Source: Flavobacteriales bacterium (GTDB lineage Bacteria > Bacteroidota > Bacteroidia > Flavobacteriales_G > Salibacteraceae). Taken from it: 64,000 nucleotides of DNA. The translations under genes were made by a program, and so were the position numbers. Location of the stretch: positions 186,001 through 250,000 of the forward strand of contig JABMOM010000032.1 in assembly GCA_013204105.1 (NCBI GenBank), written 5' to 3'. The notes under the pieces are model-generated. The model made no database searches, had not been told where the DNA came from, and saw only the letters and a program-made list of their open reading frames with translations. This document shows, one piece after another, positions 16,964 through 25,060 of this stretch (position 1 is its first letter; every line of letters begins with the position of its first letter).

Positions 16964-19396
16964 ATGAAAAGGAGCCTTTTCAACTTTTTTTGTTTCCTGT
17001 TTACTGCAAATCTGGCATTTGCCCAAGCGACGGTATCGGGAAGGGTCACCAATCATGCCGGCGATGTCCTCGGAGGTGCGGTTGTACATGTCGATGGGTC
17101 CCTGCTTGGCGCGGTCACAAATGGACAAGGCATTTATACGCTTCGTATCAAGCCGGGTAACTATGTCATGATCGTCGAGCACCTGGGGTACAAGATCGGA
17201 GTGGATACTGTCCGGATCGAAGGGGATATGATCCTCGACCATCGACTCAAGATTAGTCCTCTGCTGAGTAAGGAGTTTATTGTGGAGGCAACCCGCGCAG
17301 GGGCGGTTACTCCCATGACCTACCAAAACTTAGACAAGGAGGCATTGGATCAAAACAATTTAGCTCAAGATCTCCCAATTTTATTGAACCAAACGGTCTC
17401 TGCGGTAACGACCTCTGATGCGGGAGCGGGAGTCGGTTATACGGGCATTCGAATTAGAGGTTCAGATGCAACGCGCATCAATGTTACCGTGAATGGGGTG
17501 CCACTCAATGACCCAGAGTCACACGGGGTCTTCTGGGTGAACATGCCAGATTTCGCTTCCTCTACCGAAAATATTCAGATCCAACGAGGGGTTGGAACTT
17601 CATCCAACGGAGCAGCGGCATTTGGCGCCTCCGTAAACCTCGAAACTTCTGGGATCGATTCGAATGCATTCGTTGAACTCAACAATAGTTATGGGTCGTT
17701 TCAGACCAGAAGGCACAATGCGGTCATCAATACAGGATTGTTTAATGATCATTTCAATGCGGAGGCGCGATTCTCCTACATCGCTTCCAATGGTTACATC
17801 GATCGCAGTGCCTCAGCATTGAGTTCCTACTATTTGTCAGGAGGATATTATGGAAAGCAATTGATGGTAAAAGCCATTGCTTTTTCGGGAGATGAAATGA
17901 CACAGCAAGCTTGGTATGGAACGCCCGCGGCCCGTATTTCTGGCGACGTAGATGACATGCTCGACTTTGCGAACAGAAACTACCTCAGCGCAGAGCAGAC
18001 CGACAACCTGCTTGAAAGCGGTAGGACCTACAATTACTATCAGTACGACAACGAGATCGATAACTACGGCCAAGATCATTACCAGTTGATCAGTGGTTGG
18101 CAGCTTTCGCCTTCATTATACCTGAATGTGACAGGTCATTATACGCGGGGCAAAGGTTTCTTCGAACAGTTCAAGGCCAACGACGACTTCGAAGATTATG
18201 GGATTGCCCCACAGATTGTGAAAGGGGATAGCATCTATTCCTCAGATATCATCGTTCGTAGATGGCTCGACAACCACTTCTTCGGAGGGGTGTATTCACT
18301 GCAGTATAGAAAAAACGCACTTCAGATGACGCTTGGCGGGGGACTGAATCGCTACCTAGGAGATCATTTTGGCGAGGTTGTTTGGTCCGAAATCGCCAGC
18401 GATATCGATATCCGCCAGCAATATTATTCCTCTAATGCAGACAAGGTGGATGGGTCTTCTTACCTGAAGGCGGAGTGGTCGCTTGATGGATTGACGTTGT
18501 TTGGAGATGTTCAGGGGAGATACATTGATTACAAGACGAACGGGTTGGATAATGATCAGCGTCCTATCTCCGTGGATCAGCAATATCTATTTATCAATCC
18601 CAAAGGAGGCGCGAGTTTACAGTTGCCGCAAAACAACCTGATCTATGCATCGTTAGCTAGGGGAAGTCGTGAACCCGTACGAAGCGATTTTATTGATGCA
18701 GCTCCAGGGGACATCCCCCAACCAGAATTCTTGACCGATGTAGAAGCAGGATGGAGTTGGAATCGATCGGTGTTCGACATTTCGTTGAACGCGTACTTCA
18801 TGCATTATAAAGACCAACTGGTGCTCACGGGTGAAGTCAATGACGTCGGGGCGCCTGTGCGGACAAATGTTCCAAATAGCTATAGAGCAGGGGCTGAACT
18901 TGCGGTGAATTTGATGCATCCAAGCGGATTCTTTTGGTCTCCAAATTTGACCTGGAGCCAAAATAAAATCAAGTCCTTCGATGAAGTGATCATTGACTAT
19001 GCAACCTATGAAGAGGTGCGTATTCTGCATGAAAATGTCGACATCGCCTTTTCACCTTCCTTCATTGCCGGTTCACAACTTGGATTCAAAAGCAATTTCG
19101 GATTTGAAGTCGCGCTTCTGACCAAATATGTGGGGCAACAATACCTTGACAATACTCAACAAGAAGTCAGAAGTATTGACCCTTACATTGTGAATGATCT
19201 CAGGCTCAGTTATCGGTCTTCGCTGCCCATGGTTCAGCGTTTCGAGTGGACTTTGCTGATCAACAATATTGCAAATGCGATGTATGCTTCGAACGGATAT
19301 ACCTACAGCTATATCTATGAGGAAATGATCACGGAAAATTTCTACTATCCCCAGGCGGGTATCAACTGGTTGCTGGGACTCAAGATCAGGATCTGA
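16964..19396 (+). CDS. TonB-dependent receptor
   Basis: 810-aa outer-membrane receptor. A signal peptide (MKRSLFNFFCFLFTANLAFAQ) is followed by a carboxypeptidase-regulatory domain at about residues 24-100 (SGRVTNHAGDVLGGAVVHVDG). The plug domain is near 120-230 (GIRIRGSDATRINVTVNGVPLNDPESHGVFW), and a 22-strand-type barrel ends GINWLLGLKIRI. Energised by TonB-ExbBD, it imports a scarce substrate. Position behind a YkoF-like thiamine-binding protein and a NadR-like kinase suggests a vitamin, which is inference. A lone tonB box is not obvious. Its stop codon directly abuts the stop of the convergent ThiE/TenI-like gene, with no terminator in between. Confidence 0.9.
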   Translation: MKRSLFNFFCFLFTANLAFAQATVSGRVTNHAGDVLGGAVVHVDGSLLGAVTNGQGIYTLRIKPGNYVMIVEHLGYKIGVDTVRIEGDMILDHRLKISPLLSKEFIVEATRAGAVTPMTYQNLDKEALDQNNLAQDLPILLNQTVSAVTTSDAGAGVGYTGIRIRGSDATRINVTVNGVPLNDPESHGVFWVNMPDFASSTENIQIQRGVGTSSNGAAAFGASVNLETSGIDSNAFVELNNSYGSFQTRRHNAVINTGLFNDHFNAEARFSYIASNGYIDRSASALSSYYLSGGYYGKQLMVKAIAFSGDEMTQQAWYGTPAARISGDVDDMLDFANRNYLSAEQTDNLLESGRTYNYYQYDNEIDNYGQDHYQLISGWQLSPSLYLNVTGHYTRGKGFFEQFKANDDFEDYGIAPQIVKGDSIYSSDIIVRRWLDNHFFGGVYSLQYRKNALQMTLGGGLNRYLGDHFGEVVWSEIASDIDIRQQYYSSNADKVDGSSYLKAEWSLDGLTLFGDVQGRYIDYKTNGLDNDQRPISVDQQYLFINPKGGASLQLPQNNLIYASLARGSREPVRSDFIDAAPGDIPQPEFLTDVEAGWSWNRSVFDISLNAYFMHYKDQLVLTGEVNDVGAPVRTNVPNSYRAGAELAVNLMHPSGFFWSPNLTWSQNKIKSFDEVIIDYATYEEVRILHENVDIAFSPSFIAGSQLGFKSNFGFEVALLTKYVGQQYLDNTQQEVRSIDPYIVNDLRLSYRSSLPMVQRFEWTLLINNIANAMYASNGYTYSYIYEEMITENFYYPQAGINWLLGLKIRI

Positions 19397-20008
19397 TCAA
19401 GCGGCTTTGAAGATGGAAATCACATTACCAGGACTTTGATGCTCAGACTTCCAAACGAAGGAAGAGAGCCCTACACCGTCGAATCCGGCAGCTTTGACTA
19501 CTGGAATGTGCTCAGGACGCACGCCGCCAAACGCGTAGACGGGAGTGTTGGATTTAAGGATGATGGATCGAAGCATGTTTAATCCTGCTTCCTCACTTTT
19601 ACTGTAGTGAGAGTGACTACTGAAAACGGAGTTTAGAAAAACGAAATCAAAGGACTGCTGATTATCCCGTAGGCTTTCCAAGCTGTTGAAAGTGGTGCAG
19701 ATGACAAGGTTGGGCTTTCGGAGCTTAAAAATCAATCGTTTGATGCGATTGTTCAGTTTGTTTGTTCGATGGCGTCGGCGCAAGTGGACTCCTTTCAACC
19801 CGTACTTAAAGGCTAGGTTGTAATTGCCATGCACTACGATACGCTTCCTAAATTCCTGTGGAATGGCTTCGATAAATGCTTCTACCTCCGAACCTGTCCA
19901 TTTGGGTTTGCGGATTAGCAGCGTTTCGAGACCGCTCTCAAAGAGTTTAATCACACGCTGGGTTTCGGCTTCGGTTTTGTGCTGTGAGGTGAATACAATT
20001 ACCTCCAT
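19397..20008 (-). CDS. ThiE/TenI-like protein, probably not a true thiamine-phosphate synthase
   Basis: 203-aa TIM-barrel protein related to ThiE/TenI. It keeps the overall order of family blocks (LETLLIRKP, GVHLRRR, FDFVFLNSVFSSHSHYSKSEEAGL and FGGVRPEHIPVVKAAGFDGVGLSS). However, the ThiE active-site sequence QLREK reads LLIRK, the HLGQxD block reads HLRRRHR, and GPxFxTxTK reads NSVFSSHSHY. Thiamine-phosphate synthase activity is therefore doubtful, and a TenI-like or repurposed role is more likely. It lies tail-to-tail with a TonB receptor in a vitamin-related neighbourhood. The 97-bp gap upstream of it holds a perfect inverted repeat at 20075-20098. Confidence 0.72.
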   Translation of the reverse strand: MEVIVFTSQHKTEAETQRVIKLFESGLETLLIRKPKWTGSEVEAFIEAIPQEFRKRIVVHGNYNLAFKYGLKGVHLRRRHRTNKLNNRIKRLIFKLRKPNLVICTTFNSLESLRDNQQSFDFVFLNSVFSSHSHYSKSEEAGLNMLRSIILKSNTPVYAFGGVRPEHIPVVKAAGFDGVGLSSFVWKSEHQSPGNVISIFKAA

Positions 20009-20074
20009 AGGTCAGGGTTATGGGTTACATAAATAACCATTTAATTGCGCAGAGGAAAGGTTTAGAACGAGGAT

Positions 20075-20098
20075 GTTTTCAACGGTGCTGTTGAAAAC
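20075..20098. repeat. Perfect 9-bp inverted repeat containing TGTTGAAAA
   Basis: GTTTTCAAC and GTTGAAAAC flank a 6-nt loop between the end of the GGGP synthase gene and the ThiE-like gene start. There is no T-run on either strand, so it is not a normal terminator. The right arm contains TGTTGAAAA, a DnaA-box-like word also found at 60603-60611. Confidence 0.5.
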
Positions 20099-20105
20099 GG
20101 ATGAA

Positions 20106-20828
20106 TTACAGGGATCTGCGAGCAAATTCGTCTCGCTCGTTGACCGTCTTCAATTCTTCAAAGGCATTTCCAATGACAATCAAATTAGCACCCGCGTTCC
20201 AGTAGGCTTCTGCCTGTTTGAGGCTCTTGATCCCACCACCCACTATCAATGGGATTTCGATGCCATTGGCAACCGCCTCAACGGTGGTCACAGGTATGGC
20301 CTGCTCTGCCCCGCTTCCTGCATCCATATAAATCAAGCGCATTCCTACCAATTCGCCTGCCTGCGCAGTGCAGAGAGCAATGTCTTCTTTGTCCCGAGGT
20401 ATGGGCTGCGTGTGGCTGATATAGCTGACTGAAGTGGACTTTCCTCCATCGATGAGCATATAGCCCGTTGAGATGATCTCCGCCCGCATTCTCCTTAATT
20501 TAGGCGCCGCGAGCACGTGTTGACCGATCAGAAGATCAGGGTTTCGGCCTGAGATGAGAGAAAGGAGGAGGACGGCATCTACGTGATCTGTCAACTGTGT
20601 GAAGTGCCCAGGGAAGAGAATCATAGGTCGATCAGAGATCGAACGTATGAGTTTCGCGGCTTCGGAGATCTTACTTCGGTAGATGAGGCTTCCGCCGATG
20701 AAGATGTAGTCAGGAGCCAGCTTCTCTACGTGGTGCACCAAGTCCATCAAACCGTCCTCATCGTGCTTATCGGGATCGATGAGGATGGCAAGCTTGCGAT
20801 CCGTTTTATTGAGTTCAAATCTCTTCAT
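20106..20828 (-). CDS. Geranylgeranylglyceryl phosphate synthase family (group II GGGPS/PcrB-like)
   Basis: 240-aa TIM-barrel prenyltransferase that joins a polyprenyl diphosphate to glycerol-1-phosphate by an ether bond. Clear family blocks are LAILIDPDKHDEDGL, IFIGGSLIYRSK, PMILFPGHFTQLTDHVDAVLLLSLISGRNP, YMLIDGGKSTSV, RLIYMDAGSGA and PLIVGGGIKS. The reaction is the hallmark of archaeal lipids, but group II enzymes are known in Flavobacteriia. The product fate in bacteria is not settled. Its 5' end overlaps the upstream phosphopantetheinyl transferase gene by 14 nt, so the two are an operon. Chain-length preference cannot be read from the sequence here. Confidence 0.88.
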   Translation of the reverse strand: MKRFELNKTDRKLAILIDPDKHDEDGLMDLVHHVEKLAPDYIFIGGSLIYRSKISEAAKLIRSISDRPMILFPGHFTQLTDHVDAVLLLSLISGRNPDLLIGQHVLAAPKLRRMRAEIISTGYMLIDGGKSTSVSYISHTQPIPRDKEDIALCTAQAGELVGMRLIYMDAGSGAEQAIPVTTVEAVANGIEIPLIVGGGIKSLKQAEAYWNAGANLIVIGNAFEELKTVNERDEFARRSL

Positions 20829-21459
20829 ATCCGTACAAAGGCTGATCGATGTAAGAAACGATCAAGGGGCCAAAGATGCAAGAAACCACGGAAAGTTGGG
20901 CCCTGAGGTCTGGATGTTCGATTTCGCAGTCGCTGTGCAGGTCGTCTTTCAATTCCACCTTTTTGATCTTCAAGTGTTCGCGAAAGACTATGCTCTTAAC
21001 CGGCAGCGCTTTAAAGAGGCATTCCTTTATTCCCCAAACGTAAAGTGCAGGGTTTTGCTTAGGTATGCGATCGTAAAGGTCCACTTCAGCATCGTTCGTG
21101 TATCGCGGTACGATTCGTTCGATGTTACGGTCCAATAACTCAATGTCGAGGGCTAGGAGGCGAGAAGGTGAGATAAGCATGGCCATGTAATCACCTGTGT
21201 GACTGATGGAGACACGTTCAAGGACTTCCGGTAGGTGAGGCGCTCCGGCTTCATCTCGGTAGATGTGCGTATCATGACCTAGCATTGCCGATGCCAATGC
21301 GTCTGCACATGCGAGTTGATGCGTTCGTTCCAACGAATGACCCGCATGGTAACGCTCTATTTCCCCATGCGAGAGACCCTTGATCACCTCGCTGATTTGG
21401 GCAATCCAGACCTTGGATCCTCGACGGGTAATGAACCTATGTGTGATTCCGTTGTTCAA
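20815..21459 (-). CDS. 4'-phosphopantetheinyl transferase superfamily protein
   Basis: 214-aa Sfp/AcpT-like enzyme that attaches phosphopantetheine from CoA to a carrier protein. The three family motifs are present: VSISHTGDYMAMLI, the metal-binding ALDIE, and WGIKECLFKAL (the WxxKE-xxxK block). No in-frame ATG lies near the expected N-terminus, so a TTG start at 21459 is used, giving MNNGITHRF. This is the typical medium-length bacterial form. It overlaps the GGGP synthase gene by 14 nt. The gene is divergent from ahcY, with only 48 nt between starts, and the ahcY -7 element sits inside that gap. Confidence 0.82.
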   Translation of the reverse strand: MNNGITHRFITRRGSKVWIAQISEVIKGLSHGEIERYHAGHSLERTHQLACADALASAMLGHDTHIYRDEAGAPHLPEVLERVSISHTGDYMAMLISPSRLLALDIELLDRNIERIVPRYTNDAEVDLYDRIPKQNPALYVWGIKECLFKALPVKSIVFREHLKIKKVELKDDLHSDCEIEHPDLRAQLSVVSCIFGPLIVSYIDQPLYGYEEI

Positions 21460-21484
21460 TTCTAAGAATTAAAGGGTAGAGCAC

Positions 21485-21492
21485 TACCTTTG
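21485..21492 (+). promoter_or_regulatory. -7 promoter element of ahcY
   Basis: TACCTTTG, full match to TAnnTTTG, 15 nt before the ahcY ATG. Its position makes the TTG-initiated longer frame (starting at 21490) untenable, since that start would fall within the promoter. Confidence 0.55.
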
Positions 21493-21507
21493 CAAAAATT
21501 TTTTCGA

Positions 21508-22821
21508 ATGAGTGAAGTTACTGAGAGACTGTCCTACAAAGTAAAGGACATTTCCCTAGCGGATTGGGGAAGAAAGGAGATTCTATTGGCCGAAGCAGAG
21601 ATGCCCGGACTGATGGCATTGCGTGAAGAATATGGAGCGCAAAAGCCTTTGAAGGGAGCTCGTATTGCTGGCTGTTTGCACATGACCATCCAGACGGCTG
21701 TGTTGATCGAAACGCTTGTGGAGCTGGGTGCTGATGTCACCTGGTCTAGTTGCAACATATTCTCTACTCAAGACCATGCGGCTGCTGCTATCGCAAAAGT
21801 CGGCATTCCTGTATATGCCTGGAAAGGGATGACAGAGGAAGAGTTTGATTGGTGTATAGAGCAAACCTTGTTTGCATTTGAGGGCGGACAAGCCTTGAAT
21901 ATGATTTTGGACGATGGCGGTGATTTGACCAATATGGTGTTCGATCGTTTTCCGGAGTTGACCAAAGAGATCAAAGGATTATCGGAGGAAACTACTACCG
22001 GAGTGCATAGACTGTATGAGCGCATGAAGAATGGTACGCTCGTAATGCCTGCGATCAACGTAAACGATTCCGTCACTAAGTCTAAGTTCGATAATAAGTA
22101 CGGCTGTAAGGAATCGCTTGTGGATGCGATCCGAAGAGCAACGGATGTGATGATGGCGGGAAAGGTAGCTGTCGTTGCTGGTTACGGTGATGTTGGAAAA
22201 GGATCTGCTGCTTCATTAAAAGGCGCTGGTGCCCGTGTCATTGTTTCGGAAATCGATCCAATCTGTGCGTTACAGGCTGCGATGGATGGTTTTGAAGTGA
22301 AGAAGATGATGAATGCGGTTGCGGAAGCAGATATCGTTGTGACGGCTACAGGAAACAAAGACATCATTCGCAAGGAGCATTTCGAGCAAATGAAGGACAA
22401 GACTATTGTTTGCAACATCGGTCACTTCGACAACGAGATTGACGTTGCTTTTTTAAATGACAATGCAGACGTGAAGGATGAGGTGAAGCCACAGGTGGAT
22501 CTGTACACCTTGAAGAATGGAAATCAAATCATTCTATTGGCAGAAGGTCGCCTTGTGAACTTGGGGTGTGCCACTGGTCACCCATCGTTCGTTATGTCCA
22601 ATTCCTTTACGAACCAAACATTAGCGCAGCTTGAACTGTGGACGAATCATGGCGCCTATGAAAACCAAGTCTACGTGTTGCCAAAGCATTTGGATGAGAA
22701 GGTGGCAATGCTGCACCTTTCCAAAATCGGAGTGGAATTGGATGAGCTTTCTCCCGAACAAGCCAAGTACATTGGAGTAGAAGTGGCCGGGCCATATAAG
22801 CCTGAACACTATCGCTATTGA
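21508..22821 (+). CDS. ahcY: Adenosylhomocysteinase
   Basis: 437-aa NAD-dependent enzyme that splits S-adenosylhomocysteine into homocysteine and adenosine. The start is set at the ATG at 21508 ([14 protein letters not shown]). Family signatures are the N-terminal [34 protein letters not shown], the NAD-binding loop [17 protein letters not shown], the [15 protein letters not shown] block and the C-terminal PEHYRY with the conserved final Lys-x-Tyr region. Together with metK it keeps the methyl cycle running. It is a single-gene unit: promoter element 15 nt upstream and strong terminator 24 nt downstream. Confidence 0.97.
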   Translation: MSEVTERLSYKVKDISLADWGRKEILLAEAEMPGLMALREEYGAQKPLKGARIAGCLHMTIQTAVLIETLVELGADVTWSSCNIFSTQDHAAAAIAKVGIPVYAWKGMTEEEFDWCIEQTLFAFEGGQALNMILDDGGDLTNMVFDRFPELTKEIKGLSEETTTGVHRLYERMKNGTLVMPAINVNDSVTKSKFDNKYGCKESLVDAIRRATDVMMAGKVAVVAGYGDVGKGSAASLKGAGARVIVSEIDPICALQAAMDGFEVKKMMNAVAEADIVVTATGNKDIIRKEHFEQMKDKTIVCNIGHFDNEIDVAFLNDNADVKDEVKPQVDLYTLKNGNQIILLAEGRLVNLGCATGHPSFVMSNSFTNQTLAQLELWTNHGAYENQVYVLPKHLDEKVAMLHLSKIGVELDELSPEQAKYIGVEVAGPYKPEHYRY

Positions 22822-22845
22822 TAGCAGATCGAGATACGTTAGGAT

Positions 22846-22869
22846 AAAAGGGGCTTCGGCCCCTTTTTT
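22846..22869. terminator. Bidirectional intrinsic terminator between ahcY and the Rieske-like gene
   Basis: AAAAGGGGC, loop TTCG, GCCCCTTTT, followed by T residues. The stem is perfect with A-runs on one side and T-runs on the other, so it can stop transcripts from both convergent genes. It overlaps the stop codon of the minus-strand gene. Confidence 0.9.
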
Positions 22870-23293
22870 AGTTGTTGATGAAGAGGTTTGTTCCGTCGTA
22901 TGTCGTCTGGTAGGCCTTCAGCGGGTAGGTGGCTGGCCCCTTGATCACTTGACCGTCAAGTAAGAGCCATTGGGATCCGGAGCAGGTGTCCACGGCGATA
23001 GTCGTATTGTTGGAATCCACCATGATGCGGCAATCGTCAATGATGTTGTACGGAGCTTGTCGGTCGAACACCATGATGTCATCAAGGTTGACTCGGTAGG
23101 CGATCAGTCCATTGTACCCGCCATTCAGGTATACCCATCCATTGATGAAATTGAGGGTATTATATTGCGGCAGGTTCGTGGAGATGTTGATGTTGACTTG
23201 TACATTCGGAACATTGTGTTGAGTGTCCACTTTCCGACAGTCACTCAATGAAACTGCGCATACAATAAATATAACTGCCGTTAACCGATTCAC
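22868..23293 (-). CDS. Rieske-like lipoprotein lacking most cluster ligands
   Basis: The start is placed at a GTG at 23293 because this gives a lipoprotein signal (VNRLTAVIFIVCAVSLSDC), while the longer frame starts inside the divergent gene with a non-signal-like leader. The 142-aa product shows the pattern of Bacteroidota Rieske-type lipoproteins: GWVYLNGGYNGLIAYRV, MVFDR, TCSGSQWLLLDG and GPATYPLKAY. The usual ligand pairs are not kept. CxH reads APY, and CPxHGS reads DTCSGS, so at most one ligand Cys is left. A 2Fe-2S cluster is therefore unlikely, and a structural or sensing role is possible. It is divergent from the gene at 23307 with only 13 nt between starts. The start codon remains uncertain. 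Confidence 0.65.
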   Translation of the reverse strand: MNRLTAVIFIVCAVSLSDCRKVDTQHNVPNVQVNINISTNLPQYNTLNFINGWVYLNGGYNGLIAYRVNLDDIMVFDRQAPYNIIDDCRIMVDSNNTTIAVDTCSGSQWLLLDGQVIKGPATYPLKAYQTTYDGTNLFINN

Positions 23294-23306
23294 TTTTGTA
23301 GTATAG

Positions 23307-23603
23307 ATGAATAAGAAAACAAACTTACTCAGAATTGGAGTCCTTGTTTTGTTGATCTCGCTCTTGGCCGTGAATACGGTCGAGGCGCAATCGAGACAGC
23401 GATTAAAGGAATTGGAGAACACGGAGCAGGATAGGCAAGCAGAAGAGCAAGCGGCAGAGGAAGAAGGAAGGCAGCGTCACATGGATTTGCAGTCCAAGCA
23501 GACGAGAAAGGAAATGAAAGGCTACCAGAAGCAGAGCAAGCGCTATAACAATAACCGGAAGGAGCCATTTTGGAAGAAGTGGTTCCGGAGAAACAAAAGA
23601 TGA
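23307..23603 (+). CDS. Small secreted basic protein
   Basis: 98-aa protein with a clean signal peptide (MNKKTNLLRIGVLVLLISLLAVNTVEAQ). The mature part is about 70 residues, highly charged and probably helical (Glu/Gln/Arg-rich, coiled-coil-like), and ends in a basic aromatic cluster (KEPFWKKWFRRNKR). I do not recognise a family. The tail could bind anionic membrane or glycan, which is inference. It is followed after 11 nt by the membrane-anchored coil protein and then by the LytTR regulator, so it likely belongs to that operon. Confidence 0.65.
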   Translation: MNKKTNLLRIGVLVLLISLLAVNTVEAQSRQRLKELENTEQDRQAEEQAAEEEGRQRHMDLQSKQTRKEMKGYQKQSKRYNNNRKEPFWKKWFRRNKR

Positions 23604-23614
23604 ATTGACTGACC

Positions 23615-24067
23615 ATGGATGACATTGGAAATATCGTATACCTAGTGGTTCTCGTTTTGAGTTTCGTATTCGGAATTTGGCAAAAGGCGAACAAGGCCAA
23701 GCAAGCATCTTCAAGACCACCAGTGGAAGCGGATGACTATACAGAGGTGTATGCTCCGATGGAAGAAGTGGAGGAGCCAAAAGAACCCCAAGTTCGGCAA
23801 GTAATGGATCGGGAGATGTTCGACCAAGCCAGAGCCATGGAAGGCGCTGCGGCTGTTAAGCTGAGGGAAATGGAATTAAAAGCGAAGAGCGTCCGCGACG
23901 AAGCAAGCGCAGATCGAAAGCGACGCCGACGTGCAATGCAGGTGCGCGATGCCGCAGACCTGAAAGAGCGAGAAGAAAGGGAAGGTCAAGAAGATGCGTA
24001 CCTGTCAGATTTCGATGCGCGAAAGGCTGTAATCTACAGTGAAATCTTAAATCCGCCGTACCTATGA
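23615..24067 (+). CDS. Membrane-anchored helical protein, unknown
   Basis: 150 aa, with one N-terminal membrane segment (residues 5-22, GNIVYLVVLVLSFVFGIW). A Pro/Glu-rich linker follows and then a long charged helix. The end, FDARKAVIYSEILNPPYL, resembles a conserved C-terminal block I associate with small hypothetical proteins across Bacteroidota. The cytoplasmic helix could pair with another protein. Its stop overlaps the start of the LytTR regulator gene by 4 nt (ATGA), so the two are translationally coupled, and the protein may act in the same envelope-signalling pathway. Confidence 0.7.
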   Translation: MDDIGNIVYLVVLVLSFVFGIWQKANKAKQASSRPPVEADDYTEVYAPMEEVEEPKEPQVRQVMDREMFDQARAMEGAAAVKLREMELKAKSVRDEASADRKRRRRAMQVRDAADLKEREEREGQEDAYLSDFDARKAVIYSEILNPPYL

Positions 24068-24819
24068 CCAAGATCAGAACATTGATTGTAGACGATGAGG
24101 AGCTTGCGCGCAAGAACCTTGAATTCATCTTAAAAGATGTATGTCCACAAGTTGAAGTAGTCGGTGTAGCCGCCAACGCCAAGGCCGCCAAAAAGAAAAT
24201 TGAATCGGAGAACATTGACCTCCTTTTGCTCGATATTGAAATGCCCAATGGCTCAGGATTCGATCTCTTGGAGTCATTGGAAGGTCAGATTGACTTCAAA
24301 ATTATCTTCATCACGGCCTACCATGAATACGCCTTGCGAGCTTTCAAATTCTCCGCCGTTGATTACCTGCTAAAACCGATCAATAGCGATGAGCTCCAAG
24401 CAGCTATTGCTAAAGTTCAACCGGGTCAGGATGTGGAATCAAAGGAAAAGATCGACACCCTTATAGAGAACATCTCAAAGAAGGGAGGGGTGATGAATAA
24501 GATCGCATTGCCCAGTATGGAGGGGCTTCAATTTGTTGAATTGGATGATGTAATATACTGCGAGAGTCAGGACAATTACACCCAATTCTTTCTAACCGAT
24601 GGGAAGCGGATCATGGTGTCGAAGACCATTAAACACTTTGAAGAGTTATTGGATCCGGATCGGTTTTTTAGGGTGCACCGTTCCAATATCATCAACCTTC
24701 GGTACATCGATAAGTACGTAAAGGGTGAGGGTGGTTATGTGGTCATGAAGCAGGGAGCGCGCATTCCCGTTTCACGTCGAAGAAAGGAAGGCTTCCTTCA
24801 ACTTTTTCAACTTCAATAG
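24064..24819 (+). CDS. LytTR-family response regulator
   Basis: 251-aa two-domain regulator. The receiver domain (residues 1-125) has the acidic pair D10/D11, the phospho-acceptor D57 in LLLLDIEMPNGSG, the conserved Thr/Ala region IFITAYHEYAL and the Lys in YLLKPI. The C-terminal LytTR DNA-binding domain begins near residue 150, with VIYCESQDNYTQFFL, FFRVHRSNIINLRYI and a final VSRRRKEGFLQLF. It should bind direct repeats upstream of target genes. No histidine kinase is adjacent in the window. The gene overlaps the membrane coil gene upstream by 4 nt. Targets are unknown. Confidence 0.92.
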   Translation: MTKIRTLIVDDEELARKNLEFILKDVCPQVEVVGVAANAKAAKKKIESENIDLLLLDIEMPNGSGFDLLESLEGQIDFKIIFITAYHEYALRAFKFSAVDYLLKPINSDELQAAIAKVQPGQDVESKEKIDTLIENISKKGGVMNKIALPSMEGLQFVELDDVIYCESQDNYTQFFLTDGKRIMVSKTIKHFEELLDPDRFFRVHRSNIINLRYIDKYVKGEGGYVVMKQGARIPVSRRRKEGFLQLFQLQ

Positions 24820-25060
24820 GTTACAATGATTCCGAATCCGGGGTCAGGACTGCCGTTTTCTAATCGGGTATTGTCCAGTTGTTAAAGTATGTGTTTCTTT
24901 ACCCTCGATTCAGTACAAATGATCTTAGAAACGTAGGAATAATACGGGTTTTGTGAAGATGAAAAGAAATGTTAATCGTTTCATTACTTTTTTATCTTTA
25001 CCCGCCATTTTCGGGGGGTACACCTTTGCCTCCTGCTAACCTTACTAAAGACAGCGAAAC

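Noticed and set aside
16808-17326. 172-codon minus-strand frame with several Cys
   Set aside because: It is antisense to the start of the TonB receptor gene, has no family pattern, and the plus-strand gene has signal peptide, plug and barrel.
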